Notes: generated by a model not told the origin, from the sequence alone. 64,000 nt of DNA from Bacillota bacterium (GCA_023436065.1 JAEZKU010000024.1:186001-250000); one strand, 5' to 3'. Positions 34,571-43,566 are shown, counted from the stretch's first letter. Numbers and translations are program-made.

Positions 34571-34598
34571 ATTTGTTAAGCATCTATATAATAGCAAA

Positions 34599-34640
34599 AA
34601 TATAACCCACAGCTCTAAAAGAACTGCGGGTATATTTTAA
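34599..34640 (+). terminator. Terminator of the SDR/ADC-like operon
   Basis: AATATAACCCACAG and CTGCGGGTATATTTT pair and end in a T run, 30 bases past the stop codon. Confidence 0.75.
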
Positions 34641-34692
34641 TGCTTGATTTTTATTCAACATTGATTTGGTCTACGTAATACACAATGAGTGT

Positions 34693-35160
34693 TTAATCTA
34701 ACTTTTTATAAATCAACCAAATCTTTTGATTCTGAAGGTAAACATCCTCCGAATTTACTTTAGACAGATAGTCCTGATAGTAGTACTCTATATCAAATCC
34801 CCTATCAATTTTTAGGTTATTCTTTTCAATATATTCATTACATTCATGAAACCAGTTCGGTCCCAACTCTTTTACAAGAACTTCAAAGCAGTAATATTCA
34901 CCTTCTTCTCTTGTAAATCTGTAATACTCTTCCCCCTCAAATGAAGTTACAGGTACTAAAGGAGTATAGGTAAAGCTATCCTCCTGAAAATCAGAATCCA
35001 AAGCCATAAACCGATCATTAACATCACGATTTTTAATATCAGAGTTAATAACTTTTAAATGTAGCTTCTTGAAGTCAATTTCGTCATGCTCTATGAAAAG
35101 TATTTTAGTCTTAATACCCATATACTTCTGTTCCTTAAGAAATACCAGCGTGCAATTCAT
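34693..35160 (-). CDS. GyrI-like small-molecule-binding protein
   Basis: 155 residues forming a single GyrI/AraC-effector-like domain. It opens KYMGIKTKILFIEHDEIDFKKL and contains FMALDSDFQEDSFTYTPLVPVTSFEG, TREEGEYYCFEVLVKELGPNWF and a final DIEYYYQDYL. There is no DNA-binding part. Stand-alone GyrI-like proteins bind or hydrolyse small toxins (for example cyclopropanoid compounds) or inhibit gyrase; the role here is unknown. The ATG is preceded by GGGGAG. It is a single gene. Confidence 0.7.
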   Translation of the reverse strand: MNCTLVFLKEQKYMGIKTKILFIEHDEIDFKKLHLKVINSDIKNRDVNDRFMALDSDFQEDSFTYTPLVPVTSFEGEEYYRFTREEGEYYCFEVLVKELGPNWFHECNEYIEKNNLKIDRGFDIEYYYQDYLSKVNSEDVYLQNQKIWLIYKKLD

Positions 35161-35360
35161 ATCTTATTATTCTCCCCTCATTACGTTAATAGGATGAGTA
35201 TATCACTCCTAATAAGACAGCAGCATGTCATATTATAGTGTTTTCTACCGGTATTTTGTTTTTATTCCATCCATGCTGCCTTTTCATACCCCAAAAACAG
35301 AGTTTTGAATTACTTTCCCCTTCATTGTAAACTAACTGCATGGATTTATAATATTACAGC

Positions 35361-36149
35361 CTAAATCAACCTGTTCTTGCGAAAGCCTGCAGTCATAAAA
35401 CGCCATGCCGCCTTTCTATTTGTTAGCCAGGTAATCTGAGCGTCATTTTTAGTGTTGCTTAGGATTCTCGGTATAAAAAATTTTGCGACAGTTTCGGGCT
35501 TGTCTGCTATTACGTTAAACAGCTTTTTAAACTTTTCATCCAAGATGACATCAGACTGCACACCGTCGGGCGTTTTCGTAATGAAATCAGTCAGCATCAT
35601 ACCGGGCGATAGTCGCCCTACTATTACACCGGTACCTTCCAATTCCTTGGCAAGTCCTTTCATAAAGTATGTTAACGCATGCTTCGTGGTCCCGTACAGT
35701 ATTGTTTTTGGCTGTATCATATTATTTGAGCCAAGGCCTTCCATGCTGTATATAGCGCCATGTCCCTGCTTTATCATTCCAGCTGCCGAAATCTGTGAAC
35801 CGTATATCATACCGGTAATATTTGTCTTTATAGTGTTTTCGGTGTAGGTTTCGCCCGTTTCCCATGAAAATATGTGCGGCGTGTTTTGCCCCGCATTATT
35901 GATCCATATATCTATCCTACCCCATTGCGCCAAAGATACGTCCCAGAGGTTTTGCAAACTTGCTTTTTCCTGGACATTGCATGGTATATAGATGTATTTT
36001 CCCTCAAAGGATGACAGTGTAGAGCATACTCCCTCCGATAGCTTTTCACCCCTACCGGACAGGGTGACATTACATCCGGCTCGCAGAAACTCCGTTGCCA
36101 TAGAAAGACCGATACCACGTGTACTACCTGTTATCACTACATTTTTCAT
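35361..36149 (-). CDS. Short-chain dehydrogenase/reductase
   Basis: 262 residues. TGSTRGIG near 7 is the cofactor loop, NNAG near 84, and the catalytic region reads YSMEGLGSNN...YGTTKHALTYFMKGLAKEL (Tyr and Lys near 150). Ser in SMEG may replace the usual catalytic Ser position. GGAGGG precedes the ATG. It lies 12 bases after the flavodoxin gene on the same strand, so it is co-transcribed with it. A flavodoxin-domain/SDR pair suggests a redox role; the substrate is unknown. Confidence 0.88.
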   Translation of the reverse strand: MKNVVITGSTRGIGLSMATEFLRAGCNVTLSGRGEKLSEGVCSTLSSFEGKYIYIPCNVQEKASLQNLWDVSLAQWGRIDIWINNAGQNTPHIFSWETGETYTENTIKTNITGMIYGSQISAAGMIKQGHGAIYSMEGLGSNNMIQPKTILYGTTKHALTYFMKGLAKELEGTGVIVGRLSPGMMLTDFITKTPDGVQSDVILDEKFKKLFNVIADKPETVAKFFIPRILSNTKNDAQITWLTNRKAAWRFMTAGFRKNRLI

Positions 36150-36161
36150 AAAAGCCCTCCG

Positions 36162-36647
36162 TCACCTTGCATTCAGCCATTCCAGCACAGGCGCAAGATT
36201 TATCTCATTTACACCGTCAAAACCATTTTCTATAATAGCGATGGATTCTTCGATTTTCTCATCTTTATCTTTACGGCTTTTAAGTATCTTTACAAACATG
36301 GATAGCATGATTTTATCCATGCCGCTTATCTCTTTCAAAGGGTAACAACCACCGCGCAGATAAAAAAACGGAATGTTTTCAATTTTATTCCTAGCGATAA
36401 CTGTTTTAGTATCGGGCTCAGCAGTTCGTCCGGTACCTGATCCGCAAACAACCTTGACCTTATATTTTTGTAGTTTATCAAGCCCTTGTATCTTCCCGAC
36501 TTTCATCCATCCTAAAAAAATTATTTCTTCGTCACGATTGACACTTGCAAGCTCTTTGACTCGAAAAACTTTTAATCCCGTCTTTGCAGAGAGCATGTCG
36601 GCATATCTCTTGGTAAAACCCGTCTTTGATTCATAAACAATTACCAT
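36162..36647 (-). CDS. Flavodoxin-domain protein
   Basis: 161 residues. The FMN-phosphate loop is YESKTGFTKRYA near 5-16, followed by EEIIFLGWMKVGKIQGLDKL and a later FFYLRGGCYPLKEISG. This resembles the flavodoxin_5/protoporphyrinogen-oxidase HemG type rather than classic flavodoxin. AAGGAGG precedes the ATG. A fragment resembling the C-terminus of a TetR regulator lies upstream, suggesting a former TetR-flavodoxin-SDR unit. Confidence 0.8.
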   Translation of the reverse strand: MVIVYESKTGFTKRYADMLSAKTGLKVFRVKELASVNRDEEIIFLGWMKVGKIQGLDKLQKYKVKVVCGSGTGRTAEPDTKTVIARNKIENIPFFYLRGGCYPLKEISGMDKIMLSMFVKILKSRKDKDEKIEESIAIIENGFDGVNEINLAPVLEWLNAR

Positions 36648-36703
36648 TTTATTTGACCTCCTTAATTGTCTAGGGATTTATAAATAAATCTCTTTACAGC
36701 TTT

Positions 36704-36811
36704 CTAAAAAATCCATTCAATTACTTCATCTATACTCATTGGCGGGTTTTCATCCGGCAGCTCATAATGATAACGATTGATAACTAATTGTACTGCAAAT
36801 TTTAGTAAATT
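36704..36811 (-). pseudogene. Possible C-terminal fragment of a TetR-family regulator
   Basis: About 35 open codons ending at TAG (36704) read FAVQLVINRYHYELPDEN and then PPMSIDEVIEWIF, which looks like the end of a TetR-type ligand-binding domain. No start codon, helix-turn-helix or further frame is present upstream. It sits 57 bases before the flavodoxin gene in the same direction. Resemblance is by eye only. The rest of the 347-base gap holds only the terminator at 36933. Confidence 0.4.
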
Positions 36812-36932
36812 TCAATTACCCCAACCTATTAGACAAATGAATTTTTGTAACAGAAAACACCCTACCTTTCTAGTTCCTCATTAATAAATTATAGTAGATA
36901 TCAAGTCCAGTGCAATGGTAGATGTTAATGAT

Positions 36933-36980
36933 TAAAAAAGACAAGGCCATCTATGTGATGATACATAAAGGGCCTTGTTA
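36933..36980 (-). terminator. Terminator of the DODA-type dioxygenase gene
   Basis: ACAAGGCC and GGCCTTGT pair; on the minus strand the stem is followed by CTTTTTT. Confidence 0.8.
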
Positions 36981-36994
36981 GTTTCATGTAATGC

Positions 36995-37774
36995 CTAACG
37001 GTCAGGGGTCCATAGATAAGAGGTCATTGTCAATGATCCCAGTTCACAGGATTTATTATAATCACTGATGTTATCCTCTTCATCCGAAGCACCAAGCATA
37101 TAGAATAGAGGATAAAAGTGATCCGGAGTCGGCACTGCCAACCTTGCAATATTGCCAAGTTCATTGTACTTCAGAATATTATCATGATTCCGATTAAAAA
37201 TATTCTCATAAATATACTCATCAAATTCATATGCCCAGTCAAAGCCCTTGTTCGCTTTATGCCAATCAACCAGTCTTAAGTTATGGACAATATTTCCTGA
37301 ACCAATTATCAGAACTCCCTGTTCTCTTAAGGTTCTTAGCTCCCTGCCTATTTTGTAGTGTTCTTCCGGAGAAGCATTCGCGTCTACACTGATTTGAAAC
37401 ACAGGTATGTCTCGATCAGGATACATATGAACCAATACGGACCAGGTTCCGTGATCAATCCCCCAAGAATTATCATATTTCGTTTCTCTTGATATCAGCT
37501 CGCTGCAATAGCTCGCTATGTCAGGCGAACCTGGTGTATTATACGTAACCTGATATAATTCCTCAGGAAAACCGTACATGTCATATATGGTTTTTGGTCT
37601 GTCCTCGTTCATGATTTTAGTCCCATTCGTAAACCAGTGAGCAGAAACAGATAATATTACCTTGGGTTTTGGTATCCTTTCGGCAATGCTTCTCCAGGCT
37701 CTTGTATAGTCATTATCCTCAATGGCATTCATCGGTGATCCATGTCCTACAAATAAAAGTGGCATCTTTGACAT
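36995..37774 (-). CDS. DODA-type extradiol ring-opening dioxygenase (YgiD-like)
   Basis: 259 residues, typical length. Metal and active-site His are in FVGHGSPMNAI near 9-13, VSAHWFTNG near 45, GSGNIVHNLRLVDWHK near 165 and PTPDHFYPLFYML near 215. This family includes E. coli YgiD and plant DOPA 4,5-dioxygenase and opens catecholic rings using O2, usually with zinc or iron. An oxygen-dependent enzyme in a likely anaerobe is notable; it may serve detoxification or another reaction. GAGGT precedes the ATG. Single gene with its own terminator. Confidence 0.88.
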   Translation of the reverse strand: MSKMPLLFVGHGSPMNAIEDNDYTRAWRSIAERIPKPKVILSVSAHWFTNGTKIMNEDRPKTIYDMYGFPEELYQVTYNTPGSPDIASYCSELISRETKYDNSWGIDHGTWSVLVHMYPDRDIPVFQISVDANASPEEHYKIGRELRTLREQGVLIIGSGNIVHNLRLVDWHKANKGFDWAYEFDEYIYENIFNRNHDNILKYNELGNIARLAVPTPDHFYPLFYMLGASDEEDNISDYNKSCELGSLTMTSYLWTPDR

Positions 37775-37885
37775 AGTACCTCACATTCCTTTCCTGATTC
37801 ATGATAAAACGTTATCAGACTGCACCCTAACACTGACCATATGCTTACGCTTTTTCATTATATCGTTGTCATTGTCTATTGACTT

Positions 37886-38674
37886 CTAAAAAAGTTCATC
37901 CAAAAGAATATAGTATCTAATCTTGTCCCAATCGGGTTCTATTCCCAGCTTTTCAAACAGCATATCCGTATAAAATCCCTGATATTTTTTTCCGGTATAC
38001 TTCCCATCAAAATTATGAAGCAGACTACGATAACACAAAGCAATATCCTGCCATTTATCTGCTACACCTGTTTTTCCCAAGTCAATATATCCGGAAACTT
38101 TTCCGTTTGCTATAAATATATTCGGAAGACAAAAATCTCCGTGGCATAATACCGGATTTTCCTCCGGTTTATGACTGTAAAGCCATTCCAGCAGATGCTT
38201 TGGATCTTTAAATCCATTTTCACCAAATGTATCCGGTTCCACATCGTCCATATCCACTAGATTATTTTCTACTTTATGCTTTGCCATCTGTAATTTTTTC
38301 TCCAGCTTCCAGGTGTATGGACAGCTACTGATATCCACCTTCCATAGCATCTGTAGCCCTTCTGCCAACATAGAGGTTAGAAGCTCCGGATCATTCATAT
38401 ATCTGTCTGCACAGGACATTTCACCGGGTACTTTAGTCATTAAGAGATAGGTTTTCCTGTCATCTCTCTCATATCCTAAAACCCTGGGAACCGGCAGTTT
38501 GTCCTGCAACCATTCCATCACATGATATTCATTCTCTGCTTCTTCACTAATTGTTTGGATCTTAAGAATTTTATCATGAAATATAATAACCATGGAATCT
38601 GACATTCCAACATCGTCAATAGAATACTTCTCCTCATTAATCAGGTCCTTGATTTTATCAGGTAAATCAATCAT
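37886..38674 (-). CDS. APH(3')-like aminoglycoside phosphotransferase
   Basis: 262 residues, the length of APH(3') enzymes. The nucleotide-binding N-lobe has ILKIQT and the hinge YLLMTKVPGEMSC. The catalytic Brenner motif is LCHGDFCLPNIFI near 187, and the metal Asp region is VSGYIDLGKTGVADKWQDIALCYRSL near 205, both close to kanamycin kinases. It ends in YYILLDELF, as in that family. It should phosphorylate a hydroxyl on an aminoglycoside using ATP, but divergence within the family means resistance is not proven. GGAG precedes the ATG. No mobile element flanks it. Confidence 0.85.
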   Translation of the reverse strand: MIDLPDKIKDLINEEKYSIDDVGMSDSMVIIFHDKILKIQTISEEAENEYHVMEWLQDKLPVPRVLGYERDDRKTYLLMTKVPGEMSCADRYMNDPELLTSMLAEGLQMLWKVDISSCPYTWKLEKKLQMAKHKVENNLVDMDDVEPDTFGENGFKDPKHLLEWLYSHKPEENPVLCHGDFCLPNIFIANGKVSGYIDLGKTGVADKWQDIALCYRSLLHNFDGKYTGKKYQGFYTDMLFEKLGIEPDWDKIRYYILLDELF

Positions 38675-38748
38675 TTATCTCTCCACCTTATATATATGTT
38701 AACCTGTAATCGCATCTTATATAGAATTTCTCCACAATCTTACCTTCA

Positions 38749-38937
38749 CTATATCAATGCCGGGTTTCTAAACCGGATACAGCTTTTTCCCATATCCAGC
38801 TTTGCAGATACTGGCTTGGTATACTCCTCAGCAAACCATTTTTCAATATCCTTATTACCATACAATCCCATGTGATATAAGTATATGAATAGCATAGCCT
38901 CTATGTCCATTATACCCGTTCTTACTACATTAATCCA
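38749..38937 (-). pseudogene. C-terminal fragment of a DUF1801-like protein
   Basis: About 62 open codons end at TAG (38749). The reading includes IEAMLFIYLYHMGLY and then KLDMGKSCIRFRNPALI; KLDMGKSCIRF is a characteristic end motif of DUF1801/YdhG-like proteins. The N-terminal part is missing. An ATG at 38910 could make a 53-residue peptide but has no ribosome site. It occupies half of the 372-base gap upstream of the CPBP gene's 3' end; the rest holds a hairpin. Confidence 0.5.
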
Positions 38938-38953
38938 TCATCAATTTCCAATA

Positions 38954-38988
38954 TAATGAAGCCGCCATCACTGGCGGCCTCTTCATTA
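38954..38988. terminator. Hairpin after the CPBP protease gene
   Basis: AATGAAGCCGCC and GGCGGCCTCTTCATT pair around a short loop, 60 bases past the stop codon of the gene ending at 39047. Confidence 0.6.
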
Positions 38989-39046
38989 ATGCAACTTTAT
39001 ATTTCTTGAACTTTAAAGTATGTGTCTTATTGGTCTCCCTATATGC

Positions 39047-39931
39047 TTATCCTTTCTCCATTGAGGTAAAGGGCAAATCACCCTCCATGGTCCAGGTCGG
39101 ATTACCCGGCTTTTTATAAAGAAATATCATATACAGGAAGGCTAACAATAAAACAAATGTCACCAGAAGGCCACCTTCAGGGCCGTAACTTCCACCGGTC
39201 AGCAATTCCTTCGTACCAAGTTCTGTATTAAAAACTGCTGTTTGCAAATTACCGGAGACATTCATGCCAAATATATCACCTTGAAAATAATTCCATGCTA
39301 TGTGATATCCGGTAGGAAGCCATAATTTACCCGACTTGATAAACATGTAAGCAAAGAGCATACCGGCCAGAAATGTATTCAGCAGCGACAGCACCGTAAT
39401 GCCGGGATTCATGAGATGGAAAAGTGAAAAAAGAATCGAGGGTGCCAGAAATATGATCCATTTGTTTCTGGTGGTTTTTAAAGCAGTCATTAGGTATCCA
39501 CGCATTAGCACTTCTTCGGAAAATGCCATCACACCTACACTGATAAACTCAATCAACATTGTAAGTGAGAATAGCTTTACCATGTCCACACCAACCACTT
39601 TGGCCTGTCCGGTCAATATCAATATAGAAAATATCAAACCTATTGAAGCAGCACCCAATACAAATCCATAGAAGGATCCGGTTAACCATCCTTTAGTAAC
39701 GAGTCCCATCTGGCTCAATTTACGCTTGTAGAACATCTTAAAAAGTATGATTGCCCCTCCAATGGTAATCAGGCTATAAACCACGGTTACTGCAATCTTT
39801 AAAGCAATACTTGCCTCTCCTCCATCCTCAGGTATCATAGAACTCCCCACACCAAGACCAAGAATGGTAATCAGAAGCAATGCGGTTACCGACCATCCGG
39901 AACGCAACTCGCCATAGCGATTTCTAAACAT
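39047..39931 (-). CDS. CPBP-family intramembrane metalloprotease
   Basis: About 294 residues, with roughly eight hydrophobic helices. The active-site motifs of the CAAX-protease/bacteriocin-processing family are present: SEEVLMRGYLMTAL near 160, FSLFHLMNPG near 200 and a late HIAWNYFQG. The ATG at 39931 has GAGGGGG upstream and is preferred over 39961. Such membrane proteases process or degrade peptides and often protect against self-made bacteriocins; no bacteriocin gene is visible near it. Confidence 0.88.
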   Translation of the reverse strand: MFRNRYGELRSGWSVTALLLITILGLGVGSSMIPEDGGEASIALKIAVTVVYSLITIGGAIILFKMFYKRKLSQMGLVTKGWLTGSFYGFVLGAASIGLIFSILILTGQAKVVGVDMVKLFSLTMLIEFISVGVMAFSEEVLMRGYLMTALKTTRNKWIIFLAPSILFSLFHLMNPGITVLSLLNTFLAGMLFAYMFIKSGKLWLPTGYHIAWNYFQGDIFGMNVSGNLQTAVFNTELGTKELLTGGSYGPEGGLLVTFVLLLAFLYMIFLYKKPGNPTWTMEGDLPFTSMEKG

Positions 39932-40055
39932 GAAATTATCCCCCTCATTAATCTTACACATATAACAATATCTTATATATGTAACAATCTTTAAGGCGAT
40001 TATACCTTGATGCCATTACCTAAGCAAGTGCAAAAATACAATATTGTTTAATAAA

Positions 40056-40928
40056 TCATTTGCTTACTGACATAACAAAATCTCTGATCCGCTCGCAATA
40101 AGTATCTACTTTCATGAACAGAGCAACATGACCTCCATCTAAATCATCATATACAACAGGAGATGGCATTAATTCTATCAATGCTTTCTTTATTTTCTCT
40201 CCAAATGTAAAATCGTCCTTGGATAGAAATAAGATCACTTTACCTTCCAGGTATTCAAAGTTGTATTTCGTTTTCTTAGGACAATTCGCCAAGTCTATCA
40301 TCAACTGACACATTTGTCTTTCTTTTTTATTTGTTAATTTACCAAATACATCTTCAAATAGAGCTTTCATATAAGAATATTCCGGGTCCTTCCATCCATC
40401 CAGATGTTTTAGTGATCTTTTAATAAAACTCTTTCTGAGTATACCTACAGGAACAACTCTAAGAATTGCATTCACTTTTTTCATTCGATTTATCATAGCA
40501 TATAAAGGTTTCCAATCTTCTTCTGAGATTTCATTAGAGAGGCATCCTGTATTCGATAAAATCAATCCTTCCACAATCTCACTATGTCTGGCTGCAATGA
40601 TTTGTGCCAGAAATCCACCATAGGACTGTCCGACTAAATATACTTTTTCAATAGACAGGTGATTGATTAATAAAGCAATTGCATCAGCCAATTCTTCATT
40701 CGTATGAATGTGAACCGGATAATCAAAAGAGAGTACTTTAAAATATTGACCTAGCTTTCTTGCATGATTACAAAATGCATCTGCTATTCCTAATCCCCCA
40801 GGCAGTAAAACCATCGTTTTTGTTCCGTTTCCACCATATCGATAGGTAAATTCTTTTCCTCTAATCTGTACAGTATACTGTTGAAATAACCAATAGTATT
40901 CTTTTTTATCCTGATCATAACTGTTCAT
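40056..40928 (-). CDS. Alpha/beta hydrolase
   Basis: 290 residues. The oxyanion/entry segment MVLLPGGLGIADAF near 42 is followed by the nucleophile elbow VGQSYGGFLAQIIAA near 100, a likely acid Asp in LFLSKDDFTFG near 240, and the catalytic His in DLDGGHVALF near 270. A helical cap (120-210) separates them. The fold could be an esterase, lipase or C-C hydrolase. AGGTGAGG precedes the ATG. It is divergent from a TetR regulator, with a palindrome between, so it is probably inducible. Confidence 0.85.
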   Translation of the reverse strand: MNSYDQDKKEYYWLFQQYTVQIRGKEFTYRYGGNGTKTMVLLPGGLGIADAFCNHARKLGQYFKVLSFDYPVHIHTNEELADAIALLINHLSIEKVYLVGQSYGGFLAQIIAARHSEIVEGLILSNTGCLSNEISEEDWKPLYAMINRMKKVNAILRVVPVGILRKSFIKRSLKHLDGWKDPEYSYMKALFEDVFGKLTNKKERQMCQLMIDLANCPKKTKYNFEYLEGKVILFLSKDDFTFGEKIKKALIELMPSPVVYDDLDGGHVALFMKVDTYCERIRDFVMSVSK

Positions 40929-40960
40929 ATAACCTCACCTTCCTTTTTCATGTCTCACTT

Positions 40961-40984
40961 GTGTCATAAGCACCATTATGATAC
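40961..40984. promoter_or_regulatory. Operator-like palindrome between hydrolase and TetR genes
   Basis: GTGTCATAA (40961-40969) and TTATGATAC (40976-40984) are inverted copies with one mismatch, centred 44 bases from the hydrolase ATG. A likely site for the divergent TetR. Confidence 0.5.
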
Positions 40985-41064
40985 AATACCTGAATAATGA
41001 AGTAAATAGTTATGGAAAAACTGCTACATAGTTCAAAACTCGTGTCATGAGAAAGGAGTCTTCT

Positions 41065-41610
41065 ATGCCAAGTCATTCTACTGCCATACAGTCTCAAGAA
41101 TGGATCATCGCTTCCTTTTACGAGCTGCTCAAAAAAAAATCTTATTCAAAAATAACCGTTAGTGATATTGCAGCTCATGCTCTCTTAGACAGACGAACTT
41201 TTTATCGTCATTTTCGTACAAAGGAAGATGTTCTGAAAAGATATTGCGCTAAAATAACACTGGAACTGGGTGATTTGATAAAGGAATCAGAAACTTTTAA
41301 TAAGGAGGTTCTCACAAAATCATTTTTTCAGTTTTGGAAAAACCATATCGAGTTTATAGACCTTTTACAACGTGACAATATGATGTATTTTCTTTTATCT
41401 GAAATGGATACATTATTATCCATATTGAGGTCCATCATAAGACCTGATATAGATGAATCCAAAATTACTGCAGAGACGAATTATTATCTAAGCTTCTTCA
41501 TTGGCGGTTATTACAACCTCCTCTTAAAATGGATTGAAACAGGTGCCACTTCTTCACCGGAAAGTATGGCAAAAATTATTACTACTCTGTTTCCTCCCAG
41601 GGAAAGTTAG
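41065..41610 (+). CDS. TetR-family transcriptional regulator
   Basis: About 181 residues from the ATG at 41065, with AGAAAGGAG 7 bases upstream. The HTH is typical: KKKSYSKITVSDIAAHALLDRRTFYRHFRTKEDVLKRY at about 24-62. The effector half is helical, with the SFFIGGYYNLLLKWIETG stretch near the end, as in DhaS-like TetR proteins. It is divergent from the alpha/beta hydrolase gene, which it probably represses. A terminator hairpin follows, shared with the truncated GNAT gene. Confidence 0.9.
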   Translation: MPSHSTAIQSQEWIIASFYELLKKKSYSKITVSDIAAHALLDRRTFYRHFRTKEDVLKRYCAKITLELGDLIKESETFNKEVLTKSFFQFWKNHIEFIDLLQRDNMMYFLLSEMDTLLSILRSIIRPDIDESKITAETNYYLSFFIGGYYNLLLKWIETGATSSPESMAKIITTLFPPRES

Positions 41611-41631
41611 GGTTTAAATTTACATAAAAAT

Positions 41632-41671
41632 ATACCCTCGATATGTTTCATCCTTCACATATCGAGGGTAT
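41632..41671. terminator. Perfect terminator hairpin after the TetR gene
   Basis: ATACCCTCGATATGT and ACATATCGAGGGTAT are exact 15-base arms around a 10-base loop. The right arm is also read as codons by the truncated GNAT frame on the minus strand. Confidence 0.85.
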
Positions 41672-41941
41672 CGCACTATTGGCACTTTCATCCGGATTAT
41701 TCCATTCCAATGTATGATATTCTTCATCGCATTCCTGACTAATAGTATATACTGCTATGATCTTATCATCCTCAACAGCCACATATAATGAATTCTTATC
41801 AATATCATCAAGAAAATCTTCCTGCGTAGGATATAATTCATCCCACTGATGAATTCCCTGATGTTCCATATGTTCAATTGCTTTTCTAATTAAACAACCT
41901 ATTTCATCTAAATCCTCTTTTGTTCCTGGTTTATACAGCAA
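41648..41941 (-). pseudogene. GNAT acetyltransferase, C-terminally truncated
   Basis: 97 residues from a TTG, with a weak GGGGAA site. The start (KPGTKEDLDEIGCLIRKAIEHM and SLYVAVEDDKIIAVYTI) is the N-terminal third of a ~160-residue GNAT protein with a QWDELYPT segment. The acetyl-CoA loop (R/Q-x-x-G-x-G/A) that should follow is absent. The frame runs into the terminator hairpin and ends SAIPSICEG. It is probably a decayed gene whose 3' part was lost. Confidence 0.6.
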
Positions 41942-41996
41942 AGTTATTCCCCACTTTCAACCCTATAAAATGATACATTATAATCCTGAATACATA

Positions 41997-43451
41997 CTAA
42001 CTTTCTCCCAATGTACTTGGTGTATGTTCCTTCTGATCCGCGACCATATTCTGAGCCCAATGTCCAAATTTTACGACCAATATACCAATAATGCATTTTA
42101 GAACATCAGCAAAATAGCAAATCGGATAAAGCACCAAAATATTCAGAGTTGTAAAATGTGTGAGCAGATAGGTAAATGGAACAAAGATTACCCATGTATA
42201 AAAGCTGTCAAACAGGAATGTGATAAACGTCTTGCCCCCAGATCTTATCGTGAAGTAGGTGCAGTGAGTCACCGCGTTAACTGCCATATATATGGCGCTT
42301 GTCTGCATGAAACGGGTAGCCAGCTTACGTACGTCATCGGTAGTATTATATATGTACGGAAGGAATGGCGACAAAGCAATAAGCACACCTCCAACGATAA
42401 TACAGATACATACATTGAAAAATATGAGCCTCCATGCGGTTTGCTTTGCGCGAGGAATATCATTGGCCCCAAGAGCTTGTCCAACCATAACAGCAACTGC
42501 TGAACCCATGGATACGAAAACAACATTGAACAAATTTGCTATGGTACTTGTTATATTAAGGGCGGCTACCACATTTAACCCACGGGTTGAGAATATCTGT
42601 GTCAAAGTAGTCATACCCAATGACCATAATAGCTCATTCACCAGGAGCGGCGCTCCTTTTTTTATTATGTTGAAGGTAAGACCTTTCGGAATTCTGATTG
42701 ATCGATAAAGACCTACCACAAACCGAAATTGATCGGAATGTCTATGGGTGTACACAACAATAATCATAAGCTCCACAAAACGTGAAATGACTGTTGCTAT
42801 GGCAGCGCCTTCAACACCTAACGCAGGGAATCCAAATTTTCCGTATATCAATATGTAATTAAGGCAAAGGTTCGTAACTACACCGGCCAAGCTGGCTTTC
42901 ATTGGATGAAGGGTCTCTCCCATCTCACGAAGTGTTCCGCTATATACCTGTGACAGGGAGAACGGCAGAAGCCCTAATAGCATGATCCGAAGGTAACGCC
43001 TGCTATATTCTAGTGTGGCTGCTCTCTCGGCAGCATCCCCGTCACCGGTCAGATACAGGGATATCAACTGGTCTCCACTTATCAGAAATACAGCAATTGC
43101 AATCGCTAAAGTGACAGCAACGGTCCAGAGTTTGAACTTCATCGTATGACGCAAGCCCTCATGATCTCCTGCACCAAAAAACTGTGCACCGAAGATACCT
43201 GCACCCGAAAGCCCACCGAAGATAGTCAGATTATATACAAATATAAGCTGATTGGCGATGGCAACACCCGACATCTGAGGCGTTCCTACCTGCCCTATCA
43301 TGATGTTATCCAGAAGGTTAACAAAATTTGAAATAATGTTCTGTACAATAATAGGCAGCACCAGCATAAATACTGTGGTATAAAATTTACGATCACCTAT
43401 AAACAGGTTCCGTAATCTGCTATAAGCGCCTGTGGATACGGGTCTCTTCAT
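41997..43451 (-). CDS. MATE-family multidrug/sodium antiporter
   Basis: 484 residues, twelve predicted helices in two six-helix halves, as usual for MATE. Characteristic stretches are IVQNIISNFVNLLDNIMIGQVG near 35-56, GALFGAQFFGAG-like, here GAGIFGAQFFGAGD, and QVYSGTLREMGET near 165. AGGAGG precedes the ATG. Such pumps export cationic drugs or metabolites in exchange for Na+ or H+. A second MATE gene lies at 47353. No regulator is directly adjacent. Confidence 0.92.
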   Translation of the reverse strand: MKRPVSTGAYSRLRNLFIGDRKFYTTVFMLVLPIIVQNIISNFVNLLDNIMIGQVGTPQMSGVAIANQLIFVYNLTIFGGLSGAGIFGAQFFGAGDHEGLRHTMKFKLWTVAVTLAIAIAVFLISGDQLISLYLTGDGDAAERAATLEYSRRYLRIMLLGLLPFSLSQVYSGTLREMGETLHPMKASLAGVVTNLCLNYILIYGKFGFPALGVEGAAIATVISRFVELMIIVVYTHRHSDQFRFVVGLYRSIRIPKGLTFNIIKKGAPLLVNELLWSLGMTTLTQIFSTRGLNVVAALNITSTIANLFNVVFVSMGSAVAVMVGQALGANDIPRAKQTAWRLIFFNVCICIIVGGVLIALSPFLPYIYNTTDDVRKLATRFMQTSAIYMAVNAVTHCTYFTIRSGGKTFITFLFDSFYTWVIFVPFTYLLTHFTTLNILVLYPICYFADVLKCIIGILVVKFGHWAQNMVADQKEHTPSTLGES

Positions 43452-43538
43452 ATAAGCTCCTCCAATACATAATTAACCAATGAAGACATTGTAACATAAA
43501 GGAGAAACCTAGTCCAGACTTGCATATACATAAGATGC

Positions 43539-43566
43539 GGGGTTGTCGCAATCAAGCGGCAACCCC
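43539..43566. terminator. Hairpin upstream of the MATE gene
   Basis: GGGGTTGTCGC and GCGGCAACCCC pair with one mismatch around a 6-base loop; it lies between the secreted-protein gene and the MATE start. No T tract. Confidence 0.45.
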
